Made by a program: the position numbers and the translations under genes. 64,000 nt of DNA. It comes from Theocolax elegans (Eukaryota; Arthropoda; Insecta; Hymenoptera; Cerocephalidae). The stretch spans positions 70,471,044 through 70,535,043 of the forward strand of contig CM047430.1 of the NCBI GenBank assembly GCA_026168455.1, given 5' to 3'. The notes beneath the pieces are model-generated. The model made no database searches. It had not been told where the DNA came from and worked only from the letters and a program-made list of their open reading frames with translations. This document shows positions 24,976 to 39,327 of the stretch, piece by piece; positions within the stretch are counted from its first letter, which is position 1; each line of letters starts with the position of its first letter.

Positions 24976-25297
24976 CACACCAAACAGTTTTCATTTTTTT
25001 ATTTCTTCCAAAGATTAATTTATGATTGATCGTTGAATAAAAGGTATATATGATTCATCTTTATACCTAAAATCAAATTTAACTTACGAATCAGGAAAAA
25101 AATGTGCAGATTCGAGCAAACGTTATAAATTTCAAAACGTAAACAAACAAAACTAGCAAAAAGTTATTAAATTTTAACAAAACCCACGAGGTACAAGAAA
25201 AAACAGGTTTAAAGTTCTCTGGTATAAAACGTGGGGCAAAATTTTCGTACATAGCTGCCGCCGAGTCATTAAAACTCTTTGCTTGGGTTGGCAGAGG

Positions 25298-25342
25298 CAC
25301 ACACACACACACACACACGTACGATGTACAGGGAACGCTGTG

Positions 25343-25393
<51 letters not shown>
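25298..25393. repeat. (CA)n and (GA)n microsatellites
   Basis: A CA run at 25298-25318 and a long GA run at 25345-25393 are separated by 26 bp of unique sequence. Confidence 0.9.
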
Positions 25394-25397
<4 letters not shown>

Positions 25398-27977
25398 AAG
25401 CGCCGCTCCTGGCGGACAGTTAGAAGGGCTCGATTATTGATCGAGACCTGCCTCTTGCTGTAGCCGACATTATAGACGCACACATTCATGTATATAGGTA
25501 TACATATACATGTATATATGTATCATGTACACGAGTGTGAGTGTATGTAGGTATATGTACGGGTTTTCTCATCGTTGCAGCTCGAGCTATATCACGACTA
25601 GTGCGCCGACGGTCTTATCGTAGGGCAAGTTCAAGGCTCGCGGGTCATAATATCGCCTATCGAACCTCGCGTCTCGCACTCTCACTCTCTCCCTCTCCCT
25701 CTCCCTCTCTCGTTTACACTATTTTCTTCTCGTCGTTGTCGTCGTCGTCGTCGAGGCTTGTTTGCTGCTGAGGCGTCGATAACCGATTAGCTTTCACCAT
25801 CGTATACACAGATTCAATTGTACATTTCCACATAGTACACATTAGTTTCGTTAATGTATTCGCATTCCGTTCGTCTTAGCTTTGATTTCGGTCGGACCAG
25901 CGTTAAAATACAATGATGCAATTATTTTATTGCGTTTAACGTTCTCGCACCACCAGAACAAAACAAAATATATACGTATATCGAATAATTTAAAATTAAA
26001 ACCTAGAAACATTTACGTTTCCGTAAACTATACACGAGCTTTGGAAACCCATTTCTGTCGAGGCTACTGTACGAGGTAATTATATTTTTAATGCATCGAC
26101 AGCTGCCCAAAGCCGTTACGATGAAATTAAGAAGAACGCACGAGCGTCGCTTACACACGTATATACATACGTTTTTATATATGTTTCCGTGATGTATACG
26201 TGTGTATATACACGCGCACACGCACGAGATTTTTGCGAACAAACAAATCAATTGTACGTTTCGAGTCAATTCGGCCTATATGAGTCACGCGACCCGTGAC
26301 TTACTACGAAACGTGCGGATCGCCCGCGTCAACTTTTTTTGAGCCCACGGGCCACGAGAAGAGGAAAAAAAATAAGCATTTTCGATTCTAGGCACGAGAC
26401 GTATATAGGCGTTTGATCCTTCCGAGACAACGTAACGCACGTCTTCTCGTGTGACCCTGCATTATGCAGCTTGTATACATTATACGGATATATCGTTAAT
26501 TAAGAGACGAATAATCATTCCTCTATATATATCTTTCACTTTGCAACTTTCGTTTTCGTAATGTGCATAAAGGTGACAGATGTGCGCGTAGTCGTTAAAC
26601 AAATAGATTTTAAATTAAATTCGTTAGACTGAACGCTCGAGAGACGAAACGTCACCTCGTATTACCGATAATCAATAGTACAATAGCGCACTTTTCAAAC
26701 ATACAAGGGCCGAGTATCAGCTGCCTGCAAAGTAAACATTTTCTTCCTCTTTTAATGTCGCTTCTGTTGTCTGTGTGTCTCTGTGTGTCTCTGTGTGTGT
26801 GTGTGTGTATGCGTGCGTGTTTGTGGGTTTGTGCGCGCGCGCGTCCATGTATATATCTTATTTTAATTATATCGATCGATTCGATGTATGTAGGTTTCAG
26901 ATATATAAAATTTTTATGTTTTCTCTCCGATCAAACAAGTCGTTGTGCTCGTCTGTACGGTACAAACGGATATAAAATTTGGAAAAATATTTGCTTACTT
27001 TCCTTTTCTATGAGTTGTTCAGTCGTCCAATGTAATATGTTTTTAAAACTGGATGCAGTTGAAATTACGTTAGTTGTAATTTAAGTAAAATTTTGGTACG
27101 ACCCGAAGCTTTACAATTTCAATATTTACAGATTAAACGGACGTTAAAAATAGTTAAACCTTTGCAGTATAGGTATAAACAAACGGGTTAACCGAAGAAA
27201 AAAAAACAAGATCGCGATTTAAATGCAATTAAACGTTCTAATCTTCGGAGTGGATCTCCATATATTACGAAAGTGAAATAGCACCTGCTCAAAAAAATTG
27301 TTTCGCAACGTGGGTTAAAGAGTGCAAAGAAAGAAAAAAAACGGGGGGGGGGAGTCGAAACAACCCACGCAAATAACTTCCCCCTTTGAAAAGATCAACG
27401 TTCGGGAGTGCATTAACCGAACGGTAAGAATAAACGCGATTGACCCTAAATCCTGAGGATATATAGAGCGAAAGAAAAACGTGGAGCTAGCGAGCGAGTG
27501 TAATGATGGATCGAGTCGAGGAGTATACAAGGCTCACCGTCACAACAAGTCCACTCCCCCATCCTCTTGTACTTAACACCCTCTTTATCCCGAGGGAAAA
27601 ACGACTTGTGTATGTGTGCGTGTGTGTGTGTTAGTGTTGGTATCTATACGTGCACTCACACATCCTCTTTCACGTTGCGCAAATCCGGACTCGAGGCGCC
27701 GGTCGTGTACCCCTCGAGTCTCGTTGTCGCGCGCACCTGGTTAGCGAAACGGCAAGAAGGAGAGAAGGAGAGAAAGAGAGAGAGAGAGGGCCACCCACTC
27801 CTTAGTTAAGATGGAGATAGCGCCGTTTCTTTTCCCGGCTCGATTTTATCGGGTTCTTCCTTCTTGTTTCGGCCCGATTCGTCATAAATTAACCTCCTTA
27901 CTCGGTCGCTTGCTTGCTTCTGGATCTTCCTTCCCGGACTTGCTGTTGCCTGCTTCTGCTGCTCCTGCTGTCGGTCT

Positions 27978-27980
<3 letters not shown>

Positions 27981-28014
<34 letters not shown>
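27981..28014. repeat. (CT)n microsatellite
   Basis: About 34 bp of pure CT, followed by interrupted CTTT and CTCC units. Confidence 0.9.
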
Positions 28015-28021
<7 letters not shown>

Positions 28022-29174
28022 TTTCTCTCTCCCGTTGCCTTTCTTTCGGGGTTATACTAATTAAAAGTACTGTTATTGTAAATAACGAACGTGCAGTTCG
28101 CCAAACCATTGATTTTGTTTATATTTTTCATACTTTTTTGTCGACGCCTATAGGCTATACTATAGTATATACAAATTACTATTTTCTAACATTATCATTT
28201 TAGGTGAGGGAATGGTAAATTGATCTTTATTAAATATATAAACTAATAACAAGGATGTAGAGATAAAGTTATCGAACAGAAAATCAAATTCGCTTAAATA
28301 TCGTATACACGTATGGAGATTGCATATATGGAAGACATGAAAAACGTCTAGAAAAGAAAAAAAGAACTGTTTCAAACGATTAAGATACAACTACGTTAAA
28401 AGCCTATGCGTGCATCGAGTCAACCGTTTTTTTTTCTTTTTTCCCAACCGATTCTCTGGTATACTATACCAGGATCACTATACAAGGAGCATATATATAT
28501 ACACACACCTATATAGACGTATATATAGCAAAACACGCAACTCCGTTTGTCGAGTCTTCCGTTACTCCGGAAATTAAACTAACTCACGCTAGAACTTTCG
28601 AGACGAAAAAGAAATTAACGTTGTTGCAGCCATTGACTTTCCCTTATCCACGGAAAGCGATTTCCATAATCACCGCGCGGTATTATATTGTTTGCCGATA
28701 TCGGAACGCAAAAGAAAGTGTAAAAAAACTCGATAAATTCTATATAAGTGTCAGCGCATATACGAGCTTCTTTCCTTCTTCTTTTTTTCTTTCCTCTACT
28801 TTTATAACGTACACGACAAGAGTTGGTTGGCCTGTCTCGAGATAACCCTGAAGAACTCAAGCTAACATCGTGACCGCTTATCGTCAACGCTTGCGTTATC
28901 ACAACTTTTTGTTCAAACAACTTTTAATGTGCATGTGCATATACATACATACATACATATATATATACGTGCACATGTATTTCGTTATATTTTCAACTCG
29001 AAATTTCGAGTAATATTTAGATCGTATATCCTTTACGTACTTTCCCGTATCCTCTTTCTCCATATCCCACTTTCATTGGCTTCTCTCTTCGTTTCGATTT
29101 ATCAGGAAACCAAAAACCTCGAAAGCCTTGCGGTGACGTATTCACTTTCGGTTTTAGGAGAATCGACTTTTACA

Positions 29175-29233
29175 ACAATTTCAACAACGACAACAACAAC
29201 AACAACAACAACGACAACGACAACTACAACAAG
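29175..29233. repeat. CAA/CGA trinucleotide repeat
   Basis: About 59 bp of CAA triplets with CGA and CTA interruptions. It would read as polythreonine or polyglutamine in short frames only. Confidence 0.85.
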
Positions 29234-31073
29234 AAAAAGTAATTAAACTGCCAAGTTGAATGATACGGGAGGAAAATCGTATAATTTCTTCAAGCCCTCG
29301 AGATAAATTTTTTCTTTAACTTAACTGAAAAATTCTCGGCAACGAAATCAGGATTAAACCGGGCGTGAAATTCTGTCTTTAACTCGGCCGCAGTTATTGG
29401 ATGCCAGATAAATCGACGGGAAATTGAAAGGATAACGCCTGATTTCGTTACGCTGTCGACGCGATTCGGCGCATTTGATACGATTCTCTCGAGCAGCTGG
29501 CAGATGTATGTGTATCCACACACGCGTTGTAGGGTTGTTGCAGGTATTACTCCGAGGATTATCCAAAGTTTATGATATATTTTGGTAATTCATTATAAAA
29601 CCGTAACGTCATTGTTATTTCTTTATTGTTCTTTATAGACAATATGTCATTCTTCGAAACTCCCTCCGAATACCTATTGGGAATAAGATAATTAGATTTA
29701 GCAGGATTGTATAGTATAAATAAAAACAGATTTTCACGGGTTTAACCGTCAGAAATAAAAATTGAACGCCACGAGAATTTCCATAATTTTATCCTCGCAA
29801 GTAGTAGTTATTCAATACAACACTTTTTGCACGATGTAGAATTTTTACCGAAGTAAAACTAATAAGAAGATTCGCCAAAGTAAGAAATAACAACTCTCGA
29901 TACAAAATTTAGCGTATTCGAGTAAATCCTTAAGATCGCGTGAAGAATCTTGTTTACTTTTAAAATACAATCACGACGGTCTCTCTGCAATACCAGCAAG
30001 TGAAAATTATACGGTTGTAAAGCAATTACGTTATAGACTAACCGAGGATCTACTAGCATTTATCTTATGCATGTGTGGACGCATATATAAATACGTTTTG
30101 TTGGGATGATAAATATTTATTGCTACCTCGGGTAAAGTCGAAAGAAAGATTAACAATATACAAGTATATCCTTAAATTACTACGTTTTTGTTCCTTGTCA
30201 CACTAGAGGATAAATAATACGTCAAAAAGTGTATCGTATATAAGCATTACGGTGGATCGAAGACTCGCGTCATGCGTCAGGATTATATCTTTGAACCCCT
30301 TTTGAAAATCCGCGAAATATAAACGAGATGGGAATATTTCGCGGACAGATGGAACATTAACATATATATGTATGTACGTAAGCTTCGTGAATTCGTGAGA
30401 ACCCGTTCGAATTTCGATTTTCCTTGGGATTAGGTGGCGTTAATCAAGCTCCAGTTGACAGTGAACGTGCGCGCGTGGTTCTTTGTATATCGCGAATGGA
30501 AGGTCAATATTTACTTGGATTATCGTATACCTCTCTCTCTCTCTCTCTTTCTCTTTCTCCATATATGTATATATACATTCATATATATATTTTTGTTTAG
30601 CCGGCGCTCGTGCTTATCACACGGCGTCTCGTAGAGCTATATAGATTGGGGGTCAGTCGATATAGGGTGTGTGCGTATATATATATATATATACTACTTC
30701 CCTTAAGATGCCAAGATAGTAAACAAATTCATTGATAAAAAGTATGGGGTACGTACGTCTGCGTGTAAACATTACTCGCACACAGTTAAACTTGCAGTCG
30801 CATAAAACTTATGGCGATGCTTTGCTGAGTCATTTGAATTCGCGAACTTTGACATTTCTCGATGATACGTTAATTTGTTATGTTTGTGTTACCAAGAATT
30901 TTTACGTCCTCGGCGTTATTGTTATTCAAGCTATACATTTATTTTTTGTTGTACTTTTGTTGCGCGTTAAACGCAGATAATATATATATATATATATAAT
31001 AACACGAATGTTGCGCCATATTGTTTATTTTATAATAATATATGTGCACATGGAGTTGAGATTAATATGTGTT

Positions 31074-31115
<42 letters not shown>

Positions 31116-31865
31116 AAGTGCACTTTTAAGTACGTCTACAATTGTTCGATGCACTTGTATTTAAACGAGGATCCGGGATGCGGGATGTAATAAATTGATG
31201 GGAAATGCATCTATTGAAATATATACGTGCATGCTTCTATTACGATGGAAATTTTACCATTTTTTTTATAGTCAATACATATTTTTTTTATAGCGCATTA
31301 CGATCCGATACAACATCTTTCTATGATTAATTTAAACGTTTTTTTTTGTACGATTATTGCGATTAGCAATCGCGCAATTTACAATTGTTCAATCGTGGAA
31401 AAATTTACCGTGTCTTAAATATAAGTATATTTATTACAAACTTTTTATTATACCAAAGTTCGTAAGGGCGTGAGATCGTAGGAAACGTGAATTTAAAGTC
31501 AGAGAACGTATAAAGACGATGATCAACGCAGGCTCGTTTAAAACTCATAACCCTCCCCGTTAGTTTGAAAATCAGCTAAACTCGAAGACGTATCGAATTG
31601 AAACTAGCTTAGAATCGTCAATTCTTGAAGCTAACCCTCAAAACTTTTCGAAACGAAATAAGAGAGCTTTGGAAGGGTAGGAGGGAGAGAAGAGAGCGAG
31701 AGAGAATCGTCAAAATTTATCCAGAGAAAGAGAGGGAGAGAAAAGCGCGCGTGCAGAGAAGCGTTTCTCAGTCGATATATCGATCCCCGCCCCCACTGCT
31801 TCCTGCCACGGAAACAGGACTCGCTCGGTCTCTCTCTCCCGCAGGATGAGTCACGCAGCCTCCCC

Positions 31866-31912
31866 GAGCGCCGCCACCGCCGCCACCGCCGCCGCCACCG
31901 CCGCCGCGCACG
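31866..31912. repeat. CCG/CCA trinucleotide repeat
   Basis: GCCGCCACC units over about 47 bp in a GC-rich patch. CT-rich low-complexity DNA follows at 32005-32130. Confidence 0.85.
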
Positions 31913-34900
31913 AAAATTCACTCTCGCTCATTGGTGCACGTGTTCGCACGCACACACTCGATCGACCCGGCCCTTTCCCTGTGTAGGTGATGTATACACT
32001 TCTCTCCTCTCTCTCTCTCTCTCTCTATCTTTCTTCCTCTTTTTCTTCCTCACACCTTCCTCCTTCTCTTCGCTTTCTCTCCTACCCCTCTCCCTCGCGC
32101 TCTCACTCTCTCTCTCTCTCTCTCTCTTTTCTCCCGACTCTTGCATGGTTTCGCGGCTCTTCGAGCTGTATTTGCCGAGGACGAAAATTCTAAAGCCCGT
32201 TTTACATTATTCAGCTCGTCACTCGTCGCCTCTAGGCCCGCCGAAGAAGGAGAGAGAGAGATGGATCTTTACTTCAAAATTGGTTAAATGTTGAGTTTTT
32301 TTATATCGATAGCGATTACGTAAATATTAATTTTCTTTCTTTCAAAAACTTATTCGTCAGGTATTTTTCTTTGTTTCTAAATTATTTAATTTGAATAACA
32401 ATTCGATTAATAATTAATGTAATATCTAATAATTGGGGATGGTATAATAGCCTACATAATACTGCATAAACAATAAAAGAACTTGAATAAGAATAAAAAT
32501 GAAAAAGGAAAATAATGTCTGCAGAGCAACCCTAAAAAATATTCACTTTCGACCAGGGCCGAAAAGAGAGAAAGCGCAAGGATTAGATTTAACTGCCGTA
32601 CCCGCGTGTAGCACGAAACGAAGGTCTCTTGTCCCGCGGAAAAGCTGCTTGATTAACGTACTGCTCGTTTAAAATGCAAATTAAAAGAGAGAAAGAGAGA
32701 TAGAAGGGGGCTCCCCAATTATACCAAGTCTAATAACCGCAAATGAAAACAAAGCACAAAACCGAGATCTTTTCTATATACGACAACGCATCATCATCCC
32801 GCGACACTTGGACAGACACGCGCTCTGCTTTTACGTGCGCTTAATGACAAGGTTAAAAAAAAAATTTTTTTCTCTACCTTTTGAGTGCACGCGGGCGAGC
32901 GCGAGCGCGCGCGCGCGTATGCAATTACGAGTGAAAAACGCAATATGCCGCCGGTATGGTATTCGACGTTTTTCGCGGTAAAAAGAGAAACGATTGTTAT
33001 ATATGCGAAGTGTACGTGCGCCGCCACCACCGTCGTTCGCCGACGAGGCTCGCGTTTTTTAACGCACGTATACGCTAATAAATTTCTTTGCCATTATTTT
33101 GTATCAAAACCACATATCGGTTGCCGAGCACGTGTGGTTTGCTATATACGCTCGAGGAGCACAAAAAAAATACGCGTGTACACGTGTAACGTGCAAGCTG
33201 TATTTTGCCGAATTCGAAGTGAACTACCAAAATTTATTCGTTTGACTTTTTTGCGTTTTAACCAACTTTTTTTCCCAACGTTTTTAACATTTTCTTGTTC
33301 AGTATTTTTAAATGTTTTAAGTTGAGATTACTATTTCTTTTGCTCGTGACTGTGAAGCATTTATATATATTTTATTCCATCAAAAATATTGGTTACAGCG
33401 TCGTTTAAAATAAACTTGCCGGTAGATTGCAATTGCAATGTATACATTTTATTTTTACTATATGCTTATCATATTTTCCGATTTATCGACATTTCCATTA
33501 TTAATTACGTAAATTCTTTTATTAACGCTCTCAATCGATTTTCATTTTCTATTCGTTCAGCTAATTTTTATTCCCCACATTGCTTTAATTAGTGAGAAAA
33601 AAAAATACAGTGTTTTACTTAAAAGTAAACTGGTTTTATATTGTCAATCGTATTTAAACTTATTCCCTCACGCGTATGTTTTGTAATATACTTAATATAG
33701 GATGACGCAACAATCTAAACTTGAAAATAAATTTGATTCTACATATTTTCACGTAGTATAAAAAAACGGCGTGGACTCGTTGAATGAAGAAAACAGCAGT
33801 ATGTGACAGCCAATATTTTGCCAATGTAAATCGGAGTATTGCAAAATATAATGCATATAGTGTGTATTACTGGTATCCCCAAAGCATTCTTCGGCACGTG
33901 AAATACACCAAGTTCAACGTACGGATTTCTATTTTCGTAGATATTACGTCACCGTCGCGTACTTACAAACATTAAAATAACGGTCTATAGATTAGACATT
34001 TTGCAAAAGGACATCAGGCAATTACTACACCGGACTCGTAAGCGTATCGAAGCGAATTCCAAACTGCGTTCAGTCGGTTTATCAAGGAAGGGAGGGGAAT
34101 TACTAGGATCACGGGAAGCCCCATGAGAATGTAATCTGGCTAGATTTGCCCTATCGATTTTGAGGTGCAGCTGACCGTGGTGTGCGTGATGTTGGCGTCT
34201 GACGCGTCGTTCGCGGCGAATAATTACACGGACACCGCAAACCAATATAGCGCGCGCGCGCGCGCTCCCGCGTCGAAACGAAATTTTTGAAAGAAACGAA
34301 AAATAAACCAGGAGGAGAAACGATCATTCGACGAAAACAATATTTTTCCACGAGCTTGCAAAGAAACTAATTACAAGAGTGTACAAGATTCGTCCAAGGT
34401 CGGACGGAAATTGACGCACTTGCCGTTACCAAAGGAGCGAAAGAGAAAGAAGGAGATACACGGAGAAAGAGAGAGGGAGAGAGGGAGAGAGAGAGAGAGG
34501 AGCACGTGCTACTTTGCCGGACGATATACGAGCCAAGGAGCCAACCGCCTTTTTTCTCGCGGCAAAATGCACCTCTCCGCTACTGGACGCAGGTAAAAAG
34601 GGCTCCACAGCTGTCTGACAGCTGCTCCCCTGTCCTATATACATACACTTCTTTCTCTCTCTCTCTCTCTCTCTCTCTGCTTCTCCCTTTCGTGCAATTG
34701 CAAAGTTTTGTGCCTCACTTGAAAATCCCTTTATCTATTGCGTTGTCTTTGCGACCGGTTGAGCGTGAAGGTTATCGTAGCAGTATTTTTCTTTCCTTTT
34801 TTTTCTTTCATTCCCCTATCCAGCCTGTCCTCGCGAAAAAAATTCACCGATCCTAGGAGTTTTATAATCGCGTTAAAACCGTACCTATTATTTTCTTTCC

Positions 34901-35637
34901 TATTCGGTTTCCTTTATTTTCGTTACCCGATAACGCTGTTAAACAATAGACTGAATGGCGGATCGTGAATTATGTCGACAATGCCGCTGATTGCTGGTTC
35001 ATTATGACGTCACGGATAAGCGAACGCTCGCGATAAAGGATAATCACTGCCGAGGTACATTCGCTCTCTCTCTCTCCCTCTTTCTCTCTCGGTGTAGTTT
35101 AAAGTGGTTATACATACGCGACATACACAAATAGAAATAACGGAAACATGGATTTCGCGTGTAATCTCTTCATTTTCATTATTATCCACTTGCTTTTTCG
35201 ATTAGTTTGACTAAACTCGTCTTACATTTTAATAATGCCTAACTAGATTGTTTATCCATGTACATTTCGCGAGTTTACGCACTTACTAGTTGAAAATAGT
35301 TAATGTCATACTATTATATATACCTTACAATCAAGCGCGCTTCTCCGTTTTTCGTTATTTTAAATAATAACCTATTATGCGCATATTTTTTTCAACCCTT
35401 CGAACTTTCTTTTACACAACTCTCTCTCCCTCTCCCTCACTCTCTTGCTCTATAACATAATTGTAAAATCCGTCCGATCGTAAATTTTAATCAACCTCGA
35501 AAAATCAACAGTTAGCGTTGCAATTAGTGAACGCGTGCAGCTCATTCCCTGCGTATATAATATCTGGTTGCAAAGAAGACAACAACGAAAAAAAAAATGG
35601 AAAGAGTGTGGCGGCGTTGAAAAAGGGCTCCCTCGCG

Positions 35638-35794
35638 AATATGGCGACCAGCCGGTCGTTCCGTGATTTATTTGCGCCACGGGACCATTTTTTCGGTTCT
35701 CTCTCTCTCCCTCTCGCTCTCTCCCTCTCTCTCTCACTCTCTATCCCGGTAAGGGACTTTGAAGTTTAATCGATGGAAAAAGCAATATGGCGGA
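35638..35794. promoter_or_regulatory. Pho/YY1-type sites bracketing a GAGA tract
   Basis: AATATGGCGAC at 35638-35648 and AATATGGCGGA at 35784-35794 both contain the Pho/YY1 core (GCCAT on the other strand). A CT/GAGA-rich tract at 35697-35745 lies between them. Combined Pho and GAGA sites are typical of fly Polycomb response elements. Function here is inferred from motifs alone. Confidence 0.3.
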
Positions 35795-36922
35795 ATTAAG
35801 TCGTATAGACCAAAGCGCGCTCAACGGAATACGATAATTATCACCCTGTTGGAAAAGATAAAAGTACCGCGTGGCGCTTCTTCCGCGAGTTTGGGGACGT
35901 AATTGAACTAATTAGTCCTTGATTAGAAAGCTCGACCGGGCGTTTGCGTAATCAAACACCGAATACAGGGGGATCTCTAACCTCCCCTCATTCCGTACCC
36001 CCTTGCTTCACCTGACCGATTGCACATTTACCCGTAGACAGAAGAGACGCGTGTCGATGATTCCTACACCGTACTGTTAGAAACAATGAGAGCTATTCTC
36101 TTTTAGTCAATTATCTTTGGTCTTCTGGGGTAGCGCTAATGTCTTCTTTTTCTGCAATATATAAACCAATTATTACGTATTTATCAGGATCACCTGTCGG
36201 ATAGTTCAAAGTTATCAAATTTTTCGTTTATTACATTATCGTTAACGAATCTCTTATAAATTTAAGAGAATAGAGAGACCGCGGCACGCGTCTGCATAAT
36301 ATTACCCGAGTCATATATCTGTAAATAATAAAATGCTTTACTCTTTTATTATTTCTCGGCGATGGTCAAACAACCCTAATCCACCTCAGAAAATACAAGC
36401 TCGTACGTTTTTATCCTTACTTAGATCTAAAAATCTACCTCACAAGATTCGAATCGGCATCTCATTATGATCACACTGTATACTTATCGAATTACCTTAT
36501 CGCCTCCTAAATCGGTATAGTTACAACTCGCCGATAATTAACTCGACGTTAATTTTAACGTCGCAAAAACGTACCCTATATACCGAACATGAAAACTATA
36601 ATTCCTCATAAATCATATCGCGCATATCCCAGAAATTTTGTGATATATATACGGGGAGTTAATATGGAAAAATGTCTGCGTTCTCTCTCGCAAACACAGC
36701 TCGTAAAAAATGTAGGAGAGGAAAAAAAAGAATTTGAAGAGAATGAGAAAGAGAGTCGTAAATGCGTGCACGGATATATATATACAGCGACACATGTGCG
36801 AGCATCACAATGGCGTAATTCTAATTCTAATGGCCACAGCTTACCCCTGGTGCACACACAGCTAATCCCAATTACGAATGGCCATTAGTTTTATTCCTAA
36901 AGTAAAATCGGCTTCGATCGGT

Positions 36923-36952
36923 ATATATATATATATATATATCCAACTGTCT

Positions 36953-36992
<40 letters not shown>
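36923..36992. repeat. (TA)n and (CT)n microsatellites
   Basis: A TA run at about 36922-36942 is followed by a 37-bp CT run at 36956-36992. Confidence 0.9.
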
Positions 36993-36994
<2 letters not shown>

Positions 36995-37510
36995 GTGTGT
37001 AACGTCGAGAGTTGATTTATACCGCGAGCTAATTACGCTTATTTACATAAAGATAAATCGTTAGGACTTCAATTAAACCGAACGGCTTCGAAAAATTACC
37101 CGTGACGATTAAATTTTAAACGCGCGCGCGGCTGTCGCTCGAGGGAGTTTTTATGTTTTGTACTCCGCGCGAGTACAACAAAATTTTTCGACCTGCTGTT
37201 ACGTTTCGTCCGTAAATACTGATTTTTCATTAAACACGATTTAGTTTTGGGTGAACTAATTTTTTGCTCAAATTGCTCGAATTAAAATGATTTGAAACAA
37301 TGGATCGTCGTGAAAAACCTTCAACAAAACAACCCGCTCGATTTTCCCGGCAACGCTTGTATCATATATTTTTTCGATCCATCTCTTTCGGTCGACGTGC
37401 ACGCGCATATGCATAGATCAAATTGTACGAGACATCCATCTCTACGCACACGCGTATATACGTGTGACTGTATAAGACCTAGGAGAGAAACTAGATCCGC
37501 GCAGCTGCCC

Positions 37511-37514
<4 letters not shown>

Positions 37515-37542
<28 letters not shown>

Positions 37543-37588
37543 AACCGGAAGCTGTCGGCCATTTTGTTTGTACAGTTGCCATGGTTAC
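37515..37588 (+). promoter_or_regulatory. GAGA tract plus ETS, YY1 and X-box-like motif cluster
   Basis: In order: a GA run (37515-37542), an ETS-like ACCGGAAGC (37544-37552), a YY1-like GGCCATTTTG (37558-37567), and an RFX X-box-like GTTGCCATGGTTAC (37575-37588). The last contains a well-contexted ATG that opens only a short frame. The density suggests a TATA-less promoter or enhancer within the presumed Tet intron; not proven. Confidence 0.35.
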
Positions 37589-38759
37589 CGCGTTGGAGAT
37601 CCTTCCTTCGCTTTTGTACATTGTATATAAAGCCGACGGTAGCGTGTCTAAGTGCATATATAGGACGGCTGCGCGTATGCACTTTTTTGACACACGCGTC
37701 TAAGTGTTCGTGTGTGTCCGTACACGGGGTTACAAGTCTCCACACGTACACTCGCAGTTTTTCGTCTATATAACGTATATACATAGCGGATAAGAGGAAA
37801 GCTTCTTAAAAGCTCGTTTTACGGGGTGCGCTCTCAAATTCTTCATGGACGCTGATTTTAGATTTCTGGAATTTATGAGCCGAGAGTTTTCTATCCCGAG
37901 TTCCCAGTACGATATCGAGGGAAACCCGGCAGATGGCATGGGACTTTTTTTTTACGTTTCGATTAATCGGATTAGCCGAATCCCCTCGTTCGCTTCGACG
38001 CGCTGAATCAGGATTCGCGCGATGTCTTTTCGTTCGCTCGCTCGCGCGCGCGAGCTCTATGGGAGTTTCCTTGGCTGCTCGTTCAATTTTTAATCGATCG
38101 AATTACTGTAATTTGACTATTTTATGTATACTTCTCCCTTGGGGTGCCGTCGTTTGATTTATGAGATTATACTTTTCTTTTCTTTCTTTTGAACTTGTAT
38201 ACGATAGTATACGTATGTACGTGTAAAAAAAAATTTAAAGAGACCCGAGTTGTAAGTATGTAACTTTATTTGTTGTATTAGAAAAAATATCAGTTGAGAG
38301 TGGCCGTTATTAAAATTTAAAAAATAAATTAGTGAACAGATGTGACATAATCAGGCAGAAGAATAATATAAACAAATTGGATTTTAATAGTATATATAAC
38401 TTTAGGTGTAATATTGTATTATTTTAGTTCTTACTTAAGTATATATCAACTGATAAAAATGTCTTGAATGAATTTATTCTGTACATGCATGTAAACGAAG
38501 GTATTTAAAAATTCAAACATCGAGGTATAGAAAATTATATGAAACGAATGTAGAACGTTACGCGCGAGTATATAAAGACGCGGGGGCGGGTGTGTGTAGA
38601 GACCAAGATTTTTGACAGATGTGTGACCTTAGACTTTTGGAAACAATCTGGAGCGAAACGAGAAGCACGTGTGGAGGAAATCCACTTCCTTTTACGACTC
38701 GTAGACTCGTCCAAGTGGCGAGAGTTGGGCCAAGAGAGGAGGAGAGGGGGAGGGAGAGA

Positions 38760-38762
<3 letters not shown>

Positions 38763-38803
<41 letters not shown>

Positions 38804-38887
38804 AGAGCGAGACCTCGGAAATCAGCGAGACACCGAGAATTACGAAGCAGCTGCTATAGAAGGACCGCAGTAAATACACTGCTAGAT

Positions 38888-38921
<34 letters not shown>
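38763..38921. repeat. Two (GA)n microsatellites
   Basis: GA runs at 38763-38799 and 38891-38920, each over 30 bp, with unique sequence between them. Short interrupted GA units continue to about 38960. Confidence 0.9.
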
Positions 38922-38924
<3 letters not shown>

Positions 38925-39245
38925 GTGAGAGTGAGAGAGGGAGAGAGAGAGACAGAGAGTGAGCTACAAAGTCGAGGGAGCCGAAAGTTCGAATTCAATC
39001 AGGCTCTCGGTCTCATTTAACTAGCTCTATTTCGAACTTCTCCGACTCGTCTTAATGATGACCTGTCCGAGGATAACAACCGTGTCTGAATCCTTGGCGC
39101 CCGTTCCTTGGCTGGTTCGCGGCTAAACAATATTTATCGAAAACTATACCTATATTCCTTATTACTATTTTGTTTTTATTTTATGGTTACAGCCGAACCG
39201 AATGAAAGTAAAAGAAAAAATCGAAACATTAAGAGTGTATGTGCG

Positions 39246-39324
<79 letters not shown>
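39246..39324. repeat. (TA)n microsatellite
   Basis: About 79 bp of nearly uninterrupted TA with one TAC interruption near its start. It is a self-complementary run able to extrude a cruciform. Confidence 0.95.
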
Positions 39325-39327
<3 letters not shown>

